From assembly GCF_023218175.1 (NCBI RefSeq), contig NZ_JALPTH010000001.1, positions 360,462-424,461 on the forward strand: a stretch of DNA of 64,000 nt, given 5' to 3'. Under the pieces are notes generated by a model. The model was given only the letters and a program-made list of their open reading frames with translations. It had not been told where the DNA came from and ran no database searches. A program made the position numbers and the translations under genes. Of this stretch, positions 33,585-45,544 are shown one piece after another. Numbering within the stretch: the stretch's first letter is position 1; each line of letters opens with the position of its first letter. Source of the DNA: Streptomyces lichenis. Lineage in GTDB: Bacteria > Actinomycetota > Actinomycetes > Streptomycetales > Streptomycetaceae.

Positions 33585-35097
33585 TCTCGATCTGCGCCCC
33601 CACCGAGTTCAGCCGCTCGGCCAGGTCCTCGTAGCCGCGGTTGATGACATAGACGTTGCGGAGCACCGACGTGCCCTCGGCGGCCATCATCGCCAGGAGG
33701 ACGACCACGGCCGGGCGCAGGGCGGGCGGGCACATCATCTCGGCGGCGCGCCAGCGGGTGGGGCCCTCGACCAGGACGCGGTGGGGGTCCAGGAGCTGGA
33801 GGCGGCCGCCGAGGCGGTTGAGGTCGGTGAGGTAGATGGCCCGGTTGTCGTAGACCCAGTCGTGGATGAGGGTCTGGCCCTGGGCGGTGGCCGCGATGGC
33901 CGCGAAGAAGGGCACGTTGTCGATGTTCAGGCCGGGGAACGGCATGGGGTGGATCTTGTCGATCGGCGCTTCGAGTTTGGAGGGGCGGACGGTGAGGTCC
34001 ACCAGGCGGGTGCGGCCGTTGTCGGCGGCGTACTCGCCGGAGCGGTCGTGGTCCAGGCCCATCTCCTCCAGGACCGCGAGCTCGATCTCCAGGAACTCGA
34101 TGGGCACCCGGCGGATCGTCAGCTCCGACTCGGTGACCACCGCGGCGGCGAGCAGGCTCATCGCCTCGACCGGGTCCTCGGAGGGGGAGTAGTCCACGTC
34201 CACGTCGATCTGCGGGACGCCGTGGACGGTGAGGGTGGTGGTGCCGATGCCGTCGACCCGTACGCCCAGGGCTTCGAGGAAGAAGCAGAGGTCCTGGACC
34301 ATGTAGTTGGAGGAGGCGTTGCGGATGACGGTGGTGCCGTCGTGGCGGGCGGCGGCGAGCAGGGCGTTCTCGGTGACGGTGTCGCCGCGCTCGGTGAGGA
34401 CGATCGGGCGGTCGGGGACCGCGTCCCGGTCGACCTCGGCGTGGTACAGGCCCTCGGTGGCGGTGATGTCCAGGCCGAACCGGCGCAGCGCGATCATGTG
34501 CGGCTCGATGGTGCGGGTGCCCAGGTCGCAGCCGCCGGCGTAGGGCAGCTTGAACTGGCGCAGCCGGTGCAGCAGCGGGCCGAGGAACATGATGATGGAG
34601 CGGGTGCGGCGGGCCGCGTCGGCGTCGATGGCGGCCATGTCCAGGTGACCGGGCGGGATGATCTCCAGGTCGAGCCCGTCGTTGATCCAGCGGGTGCGGA
34701 CGCCGATGGAGTTGAGGACTTCGAGGAGGCGGTAGACCTCCTCGATGCGGGCGACCCGGCGCAGGGTGGTGCGGCCCTTGTTGAGCAGGGAGGCGCACAG
34801 CAGGGCGACACAGGCGTTCTTGCTGGTCTTGACGTCGATGGCGCCGGAGAGCCGTCGGCCGCCGACCACCCGCAGATGCATGGGCCCGGAGTAGCCCAGG
34901 GACACGATCTCGCTGTCGAGCGCCTCACCGATGCGCGCGATCATCTCAAGGCTGATGTTCTGGTTGCCGCGCTCGATGCGGTTGACGGCACTCTGACTGG
35001 TGGCCAGCGCCTCGGCGAGCTGCGTCTGCGTCCAGCCGCGATGCTGGCGGGCGTCACGGATGAGCTTGCCGATGCGTACGAGGTAGTCGTCTGACAT
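33568..35097 (-). CDS. XRE-HTH domain fused to MurA/EPSP-synthase-like enzyme
   Basis: 509 residues. Residues 1-70 are an XRE/Cro-type helix-turn-helix (LIRDARQHRGWTQTQLAEALATSQSAVNRIERGNQNIS). Residues 75-509 are a UDP-GlcNAc 1-carboxyvinyltransferase (MurA) fold: LRVVGGRRLSGAIDVKTSKNACVALLCASLLNKG, and the PEP-binding loop AGGCDLGTRTIEPH with the catalytic-type Cys190. The catalytic parts look intact, so it may be an enzyme, a DNA-binding regulator, or both. A palindrome 11 bases upstream of its ATG suggests self-regulation, and a similar palindrome precedes the divergent aconitase gene. From memory it corresponds to SCO5998 of S. coelicolor. Its 3' end is the island's insertion site. Confidence 0.92.
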   Translation of the reverse strand: MSDDYLVRIGKLIRDARQHRGWTQTQLAEALATSQSAVNRIERGNQNISLEMIARIGEALDSEIVSLGYSGPMHLRVVGGRRLSGAIDVKTSKNACVALLCASLLNKGRTTLRRVARIEEVYRLLEVLNSIGVRTRWINDGLDLEIIPPGHLDMAAIDADAARRTRSIIMFLGPLLHRLRQFKLPYAGGCDLGTRTIEPHMIALRRFGLDITATEGLYHAEVDRDAVPDRPIVLTERGDTVTENALLAAARHDGTTVIRNASSNYMVQDLCFFLEALGVRVDGIGTTTLTVHGVPQIDVDVDYSPSEDPVEAMSLLAAAVVTESELTIRRVPIEFLEIELAVLEEMGLDHDRSGEYAADNGRTRLVDLTVRPSKLEAPIDKIHPMPFPGLNIDNVPFFAAIAATAQGQTLIHDWVYDNRAIYLTDLNRLGGRLQLLDPHRVLVEGPTRWRAAEMMCPPALRPAVVVLLAMMAAEGTSVLRNVYVINRGYEDLAERLNSVGAQIEIFRDI

Positions 35098-35108
35098 GGC
35101 GGCAGGTT

Positions 35109-35124
35109 ATCTCAGATATGAGAT
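35109..35124. promoter_or_regulatory. Palindrome in front of the HTH-MurA-like gene
   Basis: ATCTCAGATATGAGAT, an inverted repeat ATCTCA-N4-TGAGAT, 11 bases upstream of the ATG at 35097. Same architecture as the palindrome at 35450-35465 (ATCTCG-N4-CGAGAT) before aconitase. A candidate operator for the XRE domain encoded next to it. Confidence 0.65.
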
Positions 35125-35448
35125 GACCTCGCGCCGGGGGTGGTCGAACGAGTGACGGCCGAAAGGGTCGGCCCGGTGCGTGCGTCCCGGCCCCATGGTG
35201 GGACGGGGGAGAGAGGTGCGCGCGCGGGGGGCGGCCGGACGGGTGGCCGACGGGCGGTACGGGGTGGAGTGGCGGGGTACCCGGGACGGGAGGCCGCGCG
35301 GGGCGGCGCGGTGCGACCGGCGCCCTGCCTTCCGGCGTATCCCGGGGAGGGCGGGCCGGCTCTTCGGCATGCGTCCGAGGGAGGGCGGGCCGGATGGCGC
35401 CGGTCACATGCGTCCGGGCATGACCGCGCCGCGGTCATGTACTAGAGT
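35125..35448. other. Divergent spacer between HTH-MurA-like gene and acnA
   Basis: About 320 bases of G-rich sequence on the + strand between the two palindromes. Open frames here are purely compositional; no gene is supported. Confidence 0.4.
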
Positions 35449-35466
35449 TATCTCGACATCGAGATA
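35449..35466. promoter_or_regulatory. 18-bp perfect palindrome upstream of aconitase
   Basis: TATCTCGACATCGAGATA, arms of 7 with a 4-base centre, about 145 bases before the acnA start. Candidate repressor-binding site, related to the one before the HTH-MurA-like gene. Confidence 0.65.
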
Positions 35467-35523
35467 TCTGTCGGAAGGCGCACCGCAGCGGCACCGCGGC
35501 CACGCCGACCCGGTAAGGGTTAC

Positions 35524-35542
35524 CTAACTAAGTCTTACCTTA
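35524..35542 (-). promoter_or_regulatory. Possible iron box upstream of aconitase
   Basis: On the minus strand TAAGGTAAGACTTAGTTAG matches about 12 of 19 positions of the DmdR/IdeR iron-box consensus. Iron-linked control of the iron-sulfur enzyme aconitase would make sense. Weaker than the box at 7214-7232. Confidence 0.45.
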
Positions 35543-35609
35543 GCGGATCGGCGCAGAGTCGTCGCGGCAGGATGCGGTGGGAACGCGCACATTGAAGAAG
35601 GAGACTGTC

Positions 35610-38444
<2,835 letters not shown>

Positions 38445-38512
38445 CCGCTCACCGCCCACCGGCCGGGCCCGCCCCGGCCGGTGCAGCGGTGGGACGGGCA
38501 GCGGAACGCGGA

Positions 38513-38543
38513 GGAGCCGCACCCCTGGCGGGGGTGCGGCTCC
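38513..38543. terminator. acnA terminator (bidirectional)
   Basis: 13-bp perfect stem (GGAGCCGCACCCC at 38513-38525, complement at 38531-38543), 5-base loop, followed by CTTCGTTC. Lies between acnA and the convergent GH92 gene. Confidence 0.85.
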
Positions 38544-38624
38544 CTTCGTTCACACGGGTGGCGCGACCAGAACAGCAGGCGGCAGGTGTTCCAGCCGCTG
38601 TCGCCGGGTGGTCCTCACGTGGCG

Positions 38625-41600
38625 CTACGGCCTCGGGGACTCCCTCCCCGCCGGGCCGAGCAGTTCGACCTCCGCCAGCACCGCGGGGCCGTCCGGCACC
38701 AGCCGGTAGCGCGGGTAACTCCCCGGCCGGTCCACCGTGAAGACCCGGGTCTGCCGGTCCCAGGCGAAGGACTGGCCGGTCCGGACGTCCAGATCACGCC
38801 AGTTCGTCCCGTCCCGGGAGCCCTGGAGCCGCCAGCCGGCCGGGGCCTTCGTCCGGTCCGCCGAGGTCAGGGTGTACTGCACCGCCCGGGTCCCGGCCGC
38901 CGGTGCCGGCAGCTCCACCGACTCCACCGAGGCCGAGGTCGCCGAGGTGTCGTCGAACAACTCACCCGCGCCGGCCAGCAGATCCTGCCGGGGCTCCGGC
39001 ACCCGGTCGTCCTGGGTGATCGACACCGGCGCCGCCTGGGCGCCCGTCCCCCAGGTGGAGGGGCGCGGGCCCATCGCGAAGTCCAGGGTGCCGCCCTTGG
39101 CCAGCAGATCGTGGGGGAGCGCGGTGGAGTTCCAGCGCTTGCCGTTGACCTTCAGCCCCTGCACGTAGAGGTTCCGCTCGCTGTTCTTCGGCGCCCGGAC
39201 CACCAGGGTGCGGCCGTTGTCCATCCGCACGGTCGCCTTGGTGAACAGCGGCGACCCGACCGCGTACTCCCCGCTGCCCATCACCAGCGGGTAGAAGCCC
39301 AGCGCCGAGAAGAGCCACCAGGCCGACTGCTCGCCGTTGTCCTCGTCACCGTGGTAGCCCTGGCCGATCTCGCTGCCGGTGTAGAGGCGGGACAGCACCT
39401 CGCGCACCTTCTCCTGCGTCTTCCAGGGCTGCGAGGCCGCGTTGTACATGTACGTGGCGTGGTGGGCGACCTGGTTGGAGTGCCCGTACTGGCCCATCCG
39501 CACATCCCGGGCCTCGGTCATCTCATGGATGACGCTGCCGTAGGAGCCGGTGAACTCCGGCGAGGCCGTCTCCGGGGTGGCGAAGTAGGTGTCCAGCTTC
39601 TCCGCCAGACCCGGGCGTCCGCCGTAGAGGTTGGCCAGGCCCCGGCTGTCCTGCGGGGCGGTGAAGGCGTAGCCCCAGCCGTTGGTCTCGGTGTAGTCGT
39701 AGCCCCAGATCCGCGGGTCGTACGAACCGCTGGGCACCCGCCACTTCCCTTGCAGGTCCTTGCCCTGGAAGAAGCCGGCCTCGGAGTCGAAGAGGTGGAC
39801 GTAGCCCCGGGCGCGGTTGAGGAAGTAGGCCGCCTCCTCCTTGTACCGGGCCTTCCTGGTCTTCTTGTGCAGGGCCTCGGCCATCCTCGCCAGGCCGAAG
39901 TCGTTGAGATAGCCCTCCAGCGACCAGGACAGCCCTTCATGGGTGGCGGTGGAGGCGTAGCCCTGGAACGGCGAGGTCGCCATCCCCTTGCGGCCCACCC
40001 CCGAGGACGGCGGCACCACGGTCGCGTTCTTCAGCGCCGCCTCGTACGCCGCCTCCGCGTCGAAGTCCACGCCCTTGACGTACGCGTCGGCGAAGGCCAC
40101 GTCCGAGGAGGTGCCGGTCATCAGGTCCGCGTAGCCGGGCGAGGACCAGCGGGAGATCCAGCCGCCGTCCTTGTACTGCTGGACGAAGCCGTCCACCAGC
40201 TCGCCCGCCGCACGCGGGGTGAGGAACGAGTAGGCGGGCCAGGTGGTGCGATAGGTGTCCCAGAAGCCGTTGTTGACGTACACCTTCCCGTCGACGATCT
40301 TCGCGCCCGTCTCGGTCGGGGTGTTCTGGCCGGTGGGCGCCGAGAACGGCGAGGCGTACCGGTCCTTTCCGGCCACCTTCTCGAAGCCCGAGTTGGGGTA
40401 GAGGTAGAGCCGGTAGAGGTTGGAGTACAGGGTGGTCAGCTGGTCGCGGGTGGCGCCCTCCACGGTGACCCGGCCCAGGATGCGGTCCCAGGCCGACTGC
40501 GCCCGCTCCCGGACCCGCTCGAAGCGGGAGCCCTCCGGCAGCTCGGCGGCGAGGTTGGCCTTCGCCTGCTCGACACCGATCAGCGAGGTCGCCATCCGCA
40601 GGGTGACCGTGCGGTCCGCGCCCGCGTCGAACCGGAAGTGGCCCTTGACCCCCTCGGCCGCCGAGTCGGTGACCGGCGCGTCGAAGACCCCGTACACGAA
40701 CATCCTGCTGGCGCCGGTGGACAGCCCGCTCTTCACGTCCGAGTAGCCGGTGAAGGAGGAGGTGGCCGGGTCCAGCGTCAGCCCGCCCTGGGTGGTGACG
40801 TTGTCGAAGACCACCGAGGCGTCCGCACCCGGGTAGCGGAAGCGCATCATCGCGGCGTGGTCGGTCGGGGTGACCTCCGCCTTCAGCCCGTTCTCGAACC
40901 GCACCCCGTAGTAGTGCGGCTTCGCCGTCTCGTTCTCGTGCCGGAACGGCAGTGCCCGCTTCACCCGGTCCGTCTCCGGCGTCCCCGACTGCGCCGAGGG
41001 CAGCAGCTGGAAGGTCTGCCGGTCGCCCATCCACGGGCTCGGCTCATGGCTGGCCGCCAGCGCCTGGACGGTCGGCAGGTTGTCGGCGTTGTTGCCGCGC
41101 GCGTACTCGTACAGCCAGCTGGTGGAGGCCGCGTTGGTCACCGGCGTCCAGAAGTTGAAGCCGTGCGGCACCGCCGTCGCCGGGAAGGTGTTGCCCCGCG
41201 AGAAGGAGCCGCTGGAGTTGGTGCCGCGCACCGTGGAGGCCCAGTCCGAGGGCCGCCCCGGCCGGTCCACCCGCGGCGCGGGCCGCAGCGCCAGATCGTC
41301 GATCCAGCCCTGGAACACCGCGGGGCCCTTCGGCGCGTCGTACGCCACCAGGATCCGGTCCACCCGCTTGCCGGCCGCCACCGAGCCGATCGCCGCGGTC
41401 ACCTGGTTCCACTGGTTGGCGTACAGCCGCCTGGCCGCCCCCTGCCCCTGCGGCGAGAGCCCGCCGCCGTGGCTGTCCACCGCCCGCAGTCGGCTCAGAT
41501 ACGTCCCGTCGGTGAAGGCGAGGTCCACCGACACCTGGGTGGCCGGGTACTTCAGGTCCGTCTCCGCCATCGCCGGGAAGATCCGGTACGACAGCTCGGT

Positions 41601-42479
41601 GTCCCGCCGCACCGCCAAGTCCACGTCGAAGACCTTGTTGTACGAGTAGCCGCGGCCCTCGCCGTTGTGCGAACCGGCGTACCGCAGGGCGCGCAGCCCG
41701 GTGTAGCCGGCGTTCGACTTGGCGGTGGGGGAGCCGGCCGGGCCGCGGTCCACCCGGCTGCGCATCTCCGACGGCACCGGGGCGTCGGTGTCCCCGTTCG
41801 AGAACTGCACATCGGCGAGCTGGACGATCGAGGAGGTGCCGGCGGTGGCGGTGATCTCCAGGCGATAGTGCTGGTACGCGGCCGGGGAGGCGATCTCGTA
41901 CGGCCTGGTCTCGAAGCGCTTGGCGAACACCTGCTTCTCGCGGGTGTCCAGCACGGTCCAACTGCTGCCGTCCGCCGAGCCCTTGAGCGTCCAGGTCTCC
42001 GGGTCGCGCTCGGCGTGGTCGTTGGCCGAGGTCAGCGCGTAGGTGGCGACCCGCACCGGCTCGTCCAGGTCGAACTCCACCCAGGCGGTGGAGGCGAAGG
42101 TGAGCCACTTGCTGCCGGGCTGGAGGTCGACCAGGTTCTCCTTGGTCTCCCCGGCGCCGGCGTTCTCACCGCTGGCCCGCAGGGCGGTCACCTTGTCGGT
42201 GACATTGCCCGGTATCCCGGTGGAGAAGCCGCCGTCCACGTTCGCCGCGAGCCGGCGGCCGGCGGCGTCCGTCTCCACGGTGTCCCGCCAGTCCGGTTGG
42301 CGCTCGTCGGCCTCGAAGGAGGTACGGAACTCGGTGGCCGGCCGATCGGGCCGGGCGGGCAGGGCCAGCGCCGACGAGGGGGCGACGCCGGCGAGCAGCG
42401 AAGCGGCCGCCACCAGGGCGGCCGCACGGGCGAGGGGGCGGCGTCTGCCGCGCTTCGGGGGTCCGGGGCGTGTCCGCAT
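38625..42479 (-). CDS. Secreted GH92 alpha-mannosidase with discoidin-type domains
   Basis: 1284 residues from ATG at 42479 (GGAGG about 11 bases upstream). Signal peptide: ARAAALVAAASLLAGVAPSSALA. An F5/8 type C-like domain (WVEFDLDEPVRVATYALTSANDHAERDPETWTLKGSADGSSWTVLD) and a second beta-sandwich region lead to the GH92 catalytic part (about residues 420-1170): GVRFENGLKAEVTPTDHAAMMRF, NNGFWDTYRTTWPAYSFLTP, MTGTSSDVAFADAYVKG, YHGDEDNGEQSAWWLFSALGFYPL. A C-terminal discoidin-like domain follows (YTLTSADRTKAPAGWRLQGSRDG). GH92 enzymes are calcium-dependent exo-mannosidases acting on N-glycans or mannans. A GACAACGTTGTC operator lies 31 bases upstream. Confidence 0.93.
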   Translation of the reverse strand: MRTRPGPPKRGRRRPLARAAALVAAASLLAGVAPSSALALPARPDRPATEFRTSFEADERQPDWRDTVETDAAGRRLAANVDGGFSTGIPGNVTDKVTALRASGENAGAGETKENLVDLQPGSKWLTFASTAWVEFDLDEPVRVATYALTSANDHAERDPETWTLKGSADGSSWTVLDTREKQVFAKRFETRPYEIASPAAYQHYRLEITATAGTSSIVQLADVQFSNGDTDAPVPSEMRSRVDRGPAGSPTAKSNAGYTGLRALRYAGSHNGEGRGYSYNKVFDVDLAVRRDTELSYRIFPAMAETDLKYPATQVSVDLAFTDGTYLSRLRAVDSHGGGLSPQGQGAARRLYANQWNQVTAAIGSVAAGKRVDRILVAYDAPKGPAVFQGWIDDLALRPAPRVDRPGRPSDWASTVRGTNSSGSFSRGNTFPATAVPHGFNFWTPVTNAASTSWLYEYARGNNADNLPTVQALAASHEPSPWMGDRQTFQLLPSAQSGTPETDRVKRALPFRHENETAKPHYYGVRFENGLKAEVTPTDHAAMMRFRYPGADASVVFDNVTTQGGLTLDPATSSFTGYSDVKSGLSTGASRMFVYGVFDAPVTDSAAEGVKGHFRFDAGADRTVTLRMATSLIGVEQAKANLAAELPEGSRFERVRERAQSAWDRILGRVTVEGATRDQLTTLYSNLYRLYLYPNSGFEKVAGKDRYASPFSAPTGQNTPTETGAKIVDGKVYVNNGFWDTYRTTWPAYSFLTPRAAGELVDGFVQQYKDGGWISRWSSPGYADLMTGTSSDVAFADAYVKGVDFDAEAAYEAALKNATVVPPSSGVGRKGMATSPFQGYASTATHEGLSWSLEGYLNDFGLARMAEALHKKTRKARYKEEAAYFLNRARGYVHLFDSEAGFFQGKDLQGKWRVPSGSYDPRIWGYDYTETNGWGYAFTAPQDSRGLANLYGGRPGLAEKLDTYFATPETASPEFTGSYGSVIHEMTEARDVRMGQYGHSNQVAHHATYMYNAASQPWKTQEKVREVLSRLYTGSEIGQGYHGDEDNGEQSAWWLFSALGFYPLVMGSGEYAVGSPLFTKATVRMDNGRTLVVRAPKNSERNLYVQGLKVNGKRWNSTALPHDLLAKGGTLDFAMGPRPSTWGTGAQAAPVSITQDDRVPEPRQDLLAGAGELFDDTSATSASVESVELPAPAAGTRAVQYTLTSADRTKAPAGWRLQGSRDGTNWRDLDVRTGQSFAWDRQTRVFTVDRPGSYPRYRLVPDGPAVLAEVELLGPAGRESPRP

Positions 42480-42509
42480 CCGTGGGGGCCTCCTGCCGGG
42501 GGGCGCATG

Positions 42510-42521
42510 GACAACGTTGTC
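42510..42521. promoter_or_regulatory. GACAACGTTGTC palindrome before the GH92 gene
   Basis: 12-base perfect palindrome, typical of LacI/GalR operators (central CG), 31 bases upstream of the GH92 start. Its half-site CGTTGTC also occurs twice upstream of xylF. Confidence 0.65.
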
Positions 42522-43061
42522 AGAGAAGAGCGCGGACACCAGTAGGGGCCAAGTGAAGGGCGGTGTCAAGGGTGTTGACGGCGCGGGGCGGCGCGGGGCG
42601 GCCGTTTTCCGGCGGCCCGCCGGCCGTTTCGCGGTGGCGCTGTCTCCGGTGTCCGCCGGTGGCTCTCCGCGGTCCTGCCTCCGGCGCGCGCCGACCGTTG
42701 CGTACGGCACCGGTTTCGGCGAAACCCGGCTCAGGTCTCAACTCGGGAAAGGTTGCCGTATCCGGCTGCTTTCGATCTTGCTCCGGCGGCGAGAAGTGGA
42801 CTATACCTGTCGGCGTCCGGGGAGGTCGCGACGCCTTGGCGGCAAGACCACCGCGCCCACGCCCGGCCGCGTACCACGTCCATCCGGTGCCCCCGCGGCA
42901 TCCGGCACCGGTGGACACCGTCCAGCACGCGCACCACCCAGCACCACGCACCTGCACGACCCAGCAAACGACCGCGGTGGCGGGGCCCTTCGCCCATGGG
43001 GTGAACAGTACGGGCGACCGGTCCACCGCCTTCAGTCCCTGGAGAAGGCGAGGACTTGAGC
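42522..43061. other. Divergent promoter region, GH92 / ngcE
   Basis: About 540 bases, no convincing gene. It contains the candidate DasR site at 42795-42810 and some AT-rich stretches (for example GGAAAGGTTGCCG and TCGATCTTG near 42745-42780), where the ngcE promoter may lie. Confidence 0.5.
42795..42810 (+). promoter_or_regulatory. DasR-type responsive element (dre) upstream of ngcE
   Basis: AGTGGACTATACCTGT resembles the dre consensus (A-G/C-TGGTCTAGACCA-G/C-T), about 12 of 16 positions. DasR is the GntR-family repressor of GlcNAc/chitin genes. It sits 252 bases before ngcE, which takes up chito-oligosaccharides, so control by GlcNAc-6-P is plausible. Confidence 0.6.
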
Positions 43062-44516
43062 ATGGGAACCACCTCCGCACGACCCGGCCCCGACGGCGGT
43101 CTCGGCCGCCGCGACCTCATCAAGCGGTCCGCCGCGATCGGCCTGATCAGCGTCCCCGCGATGGGCCTGCTGACCTCCTGTGCCAGCGGCTCCGGCGGCG
43201 GCACCGAGAAGGTCGAGAAGGGCAAGGTCAGCAAGGACAACCCGCTCGGCGTGAACGAGAGCGCCCAGCTGGAGGTCGTCATCTTCGACGGCGGCTTCGG
43301 CCAGCAGTACGCCATCGACGCCGAGAAGAAGTACAACGAGAAGTTCCCGAAGGCCCCCAAGGTCAAGCATTCGGCCACCCAGAAGATCCAGTCCACGCTC
43401 CAGCCGAAGTTCAACGGCGGCACCCCGCCGGACCTCATCGACAACTCCGGCGCCGAGCAGATGGACATGGGCGTCCTGGTCGGCAAGAAGCAGCTGCTCG
43501 ACCTCACCCCGCTGATGGACGCCCCCTCCGTCGACGACCCGAACAAGAAGGTGCGCGACACCCTGCGCCCCGGGGTCCTGGAGATGGGCCAGTTCGACGG
43601 CGACCCGGTGTGGATCATGTACTACGCGTACACCGTCTACGGGGTCTGGTACTCCAAGACCGCGCTGGAGAAGCTGGACGCGGAGTACCCCGAGACCTGG
43701 GACCAGATGCTCGCGCTCTGCGAGAAGGCGAAGAAGCAGGGCATCGCCGGCTGGACGTACCCCGGCAAGTTCCCGTACTACCTGCCGTTCTCGCTCTACC
43801 CGTTCATCGCCAAGATCGGCGGCCGCGAGGTCCTGGACGCCATCGACAACCTGGAGCCCAACGCCTGGAAGCACCCGGCCGTCAAGGCCGCCTTCGAGGC
43901 GTACTACGAGCTCCAGCAGAAGGGGTACGTCCTCAAGGGCACCCCCGGCATGACCCACATCCAGTCGCAGACCGCCTGGACCAAGGGCAAGGCGCTGTTC
44001 ATCCCCAACGGCTCCTGGGTGGAGAACGAGGCCGCGGCCACCACGCCCAAGGACTTCGAGATGGCGGTCGCCGCGCCGACCGGTCTGGACTCCTCCGACA
44101 AGCTGCCGTTCGGCACCATCTGGGCCTCCGGCGGCGAGCCGTTCATCGTCCCGGCCAAGGCGAAGAACCCCGAGGGCGGCATGGAGCAGCTGCGCCTCAT
44201 GCTCAGCGAGGCCTCCTCCAAGAACTTCACCCAGCAGGTCAAGTCGCTCACCGCGTTCAACGGCGGCACCGACGGGCTCAGCCTCTCCTCCGCCCTCCAG
44301 GCCGGGGTGGACGCCCTGGAGAAGGCCGGCGAGAACGTGGTCAACCCGCGGCTCCAGGACTGGTACGTCAAGCTCCAGAAGGAGCAGATCGGCGTCGCCG
44401 GCCTCGGCGAGATGATGGCCGGCCGCGCCACCCCGGCGGAGACCATCAAGAAGATCCAGGGCTACGCCGACGCCGCGGCCAAGGACCCCAACATCAAGCA
44501 CTACAAGCACCAGTAG
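43062..44516 (+). CDS. ngcE: Chito-oligosaccharide/GlcNAc-binding lipoprotein NgcE
   Basis: 484-residue family 1 solute-binding protein. Tat-type lipoprotein signal: GRRDLIKRSAAIGLISVPAMGLLTSC, with lipobox LLTSC. Mature part has VIFDGGFGQQYAIDAEKKYNEKFP, GGTPPDLIDNSGAEQMDMG, FIPNGSWVENEAA and ASGGEPFIVPAKAKNPEGG, typical of the NgcE group, which binds N-acetylglucosamine and N,N'-diacetylchitobiose or longer. ATG at 43062 preferred over an upstream in-frame TTG at 43056. Followed by a stem-loop and the two permease genes; the ATPase is probably the shared MsiK elsewhere. Confidence 0.92.
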   Translation: MGTTSARPGPDGGLGRRDLIKRSAAIGLISVPAMGLLTSCASGSGGGTEKVEKGKVSKDNPLGVNESAQLEVVIFDGGFGQQYAIDAEKKYNEKFPKAPKVKHSATQKIQSTLQPKFNGGTPPDLIDNSGAEQMDMGVLVGKKQLLDLTPLMDAPSVDDPNKKVRDTLRPGVLEMGQFDGDPVWIMYYAYTVYGVWYSKTALEKLDAEYPETWDQMLALCEKAKKQGIAGWTYPGKFPYYLPFSLYPFIAKIGGREVLDAIDNLEPNAWKHPAVKAAFEAYYELQQKGYVLKGTPGMTHIQSQTAWTKGKALFIPNGSWVENEAAATTPKDFEMAVAAPTGLDSSDKLPFGTIWASGGEPFIVPAKAKNPEGGMEQLRLMLSEASSKNFTQQVKSLTAFNGGTDGLSLSSALQAGVDALEKAGENVVNPRLQDWYVKLQKEQIGVAGLGEMMAGRATPAETIKKIQGYADAAAKDPNIKHYKHQ

Positions 44517-44525
44517 GCTCCGGAA

Positions 44526-44554
44526 GCCGCCGGTGACGGGCCGTCACCGGCGGC
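44526..44554. terminator. Stem-loop between ngcE and ngcF
   Basis: 13-bp perfect stem (GCCGCCGGTGACG / CGTCACCGGCGGC) with a 3-base loop, starting 10 bases after the ngcE stop. In this position it may reduce expression of the permeases relative to the binding protein or stabilise the ngcE transcript. Confidence 0.75.
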
Positions 44555-44623
44555 TCCCACCGGCGGCAGCACCCACGGCGGCACCAGCGGCTCCACCCGC
44601 TCACGAAACGGGGTCGGCAGACC

Positions 44624-45544
44624 ATGCAGCACGGCAAGTACCGGTTCATCGCCGGTTTCCTGGTACTCCCCCTCGGGTTGTACGTCCTCTTCGTCGTCTG
44701 GCCGTTCATCCAGTCGATCTACTACTCGTTCACCGACTGGACCGGGCTCAGTCCGGACTTCCGGATGATCGGAGTGGACAACTACACCCGGATGCTGGAC
44801 GACGCGGTGTTCTGGAAGTCGCTCCAGCACAGCCTGCTGCTGGTCCTGGTGCTGCCGCTGGTGACCCTCGGCCTGGCGCTCTTCTTCGCCTTCATGATCA
44901 ACGTGGGCGGCCGGCGGCGGAACGCCGTGGTCGCCGGCGTGCGCGGCTCGGCCTTCTACAAGATCGCCTACTTCTTCCCGCAGGTGCTCTCCATCGCGAT
45001 CGTCGCCCTGCTCTTCCAGTTCGCCTTCAACCCCGACGACGGACTGATCAACGCGACCCTGGAGGCGGTCGGCCTGGACTCGGTCCAGCCGGACTGGCTG
45101 GGCGACCCCGGTCTCGCCCTGCCCGTGGTCATGATGGTGCTCATCTGGTCCACGGTCGGCTTCTTCGTGGTGCTGTTCTCCGCCGGGATGGCCTCCATCC
45201 CCAAGGAGATCTACGAGGCCGCGCTGCTGGACGGCGCCGGGCGCGCCACCACCTTCTTCCGGGTGACCCTGCCGCTGCTGTGGGACACCGTGCAGTCCGG
45301 CTGGGTCTACATGGGCATCCTGGCGCTGGGGGCCGAGTCCTTCGCCGTCGTGCAGATCATGACCGTGGGCCCCGGCGGGCCCGACTACTCGACCACCGTC
45401 CTCCCGCTGTACGTCTACCAGGCGGCCTTCCGGGACGGGCAGGCGGCGTACGCGACGACCATCGGCGTCGCCCTCCTCGTGGTCACCCTGGCGTTCGCCG
45501 CCATCGTGATGCGGCTGGGCCGGCGCGAGCGGCTGGAGTTCTGA
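44624..45544 (+). CDS. ngcF: ABC sugar permease NgcF
   Basis: 306-residue MalF-type inner-membrane permease. Six membrane helices by eye, first FIAGFLVLPLGLYVLFVVWPFI. The cytoplasmic coupling loop EAA motif is EIYEAALLDGAGRATTFFRVTLPLL (about 205-230). The ATG at 44624 overlaps nothing upstream, and the TGA overlaps the ngcG ATG (TGATG), so the two permeases are coupled. Together they form the channel for the NgcE substrate. Confidence 0.92.
   Translation: MQHGKYRFIAGFLVLPLGLYVLFVVWPFIQSIYYSFTDWTGLSPDFRMIGVDNYTRMLDDAVFWKSLQHSLLLVLVLPLVTLGLALFFAFMINVGGRRRNAVVAGVRGSAFYKIAYFFPQVLSIAIVALLFQFAFNPDDGLINATLEAVGLDSVQPDWLGDPGLALPVVMMVLIWSTVGFFVVLFSAGMASIPKEIYEAALLDGAGRATTFFRVTLPLLWDTVQSGWVYMGILALGAESFAVVQIMTVGPGGPDYSTTVLPLYVYQAAFRDGQAAYATTIGVALLVVTLAFAAIVMRLGRRERLEF

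Noticed and set aside
44526..44554. Full termination between ngcE and ngcF
   Set aside because: The permease genes directly follow, have no obvious own promoter and complete the operon, so the hairpin more likely attenuates than terminates.
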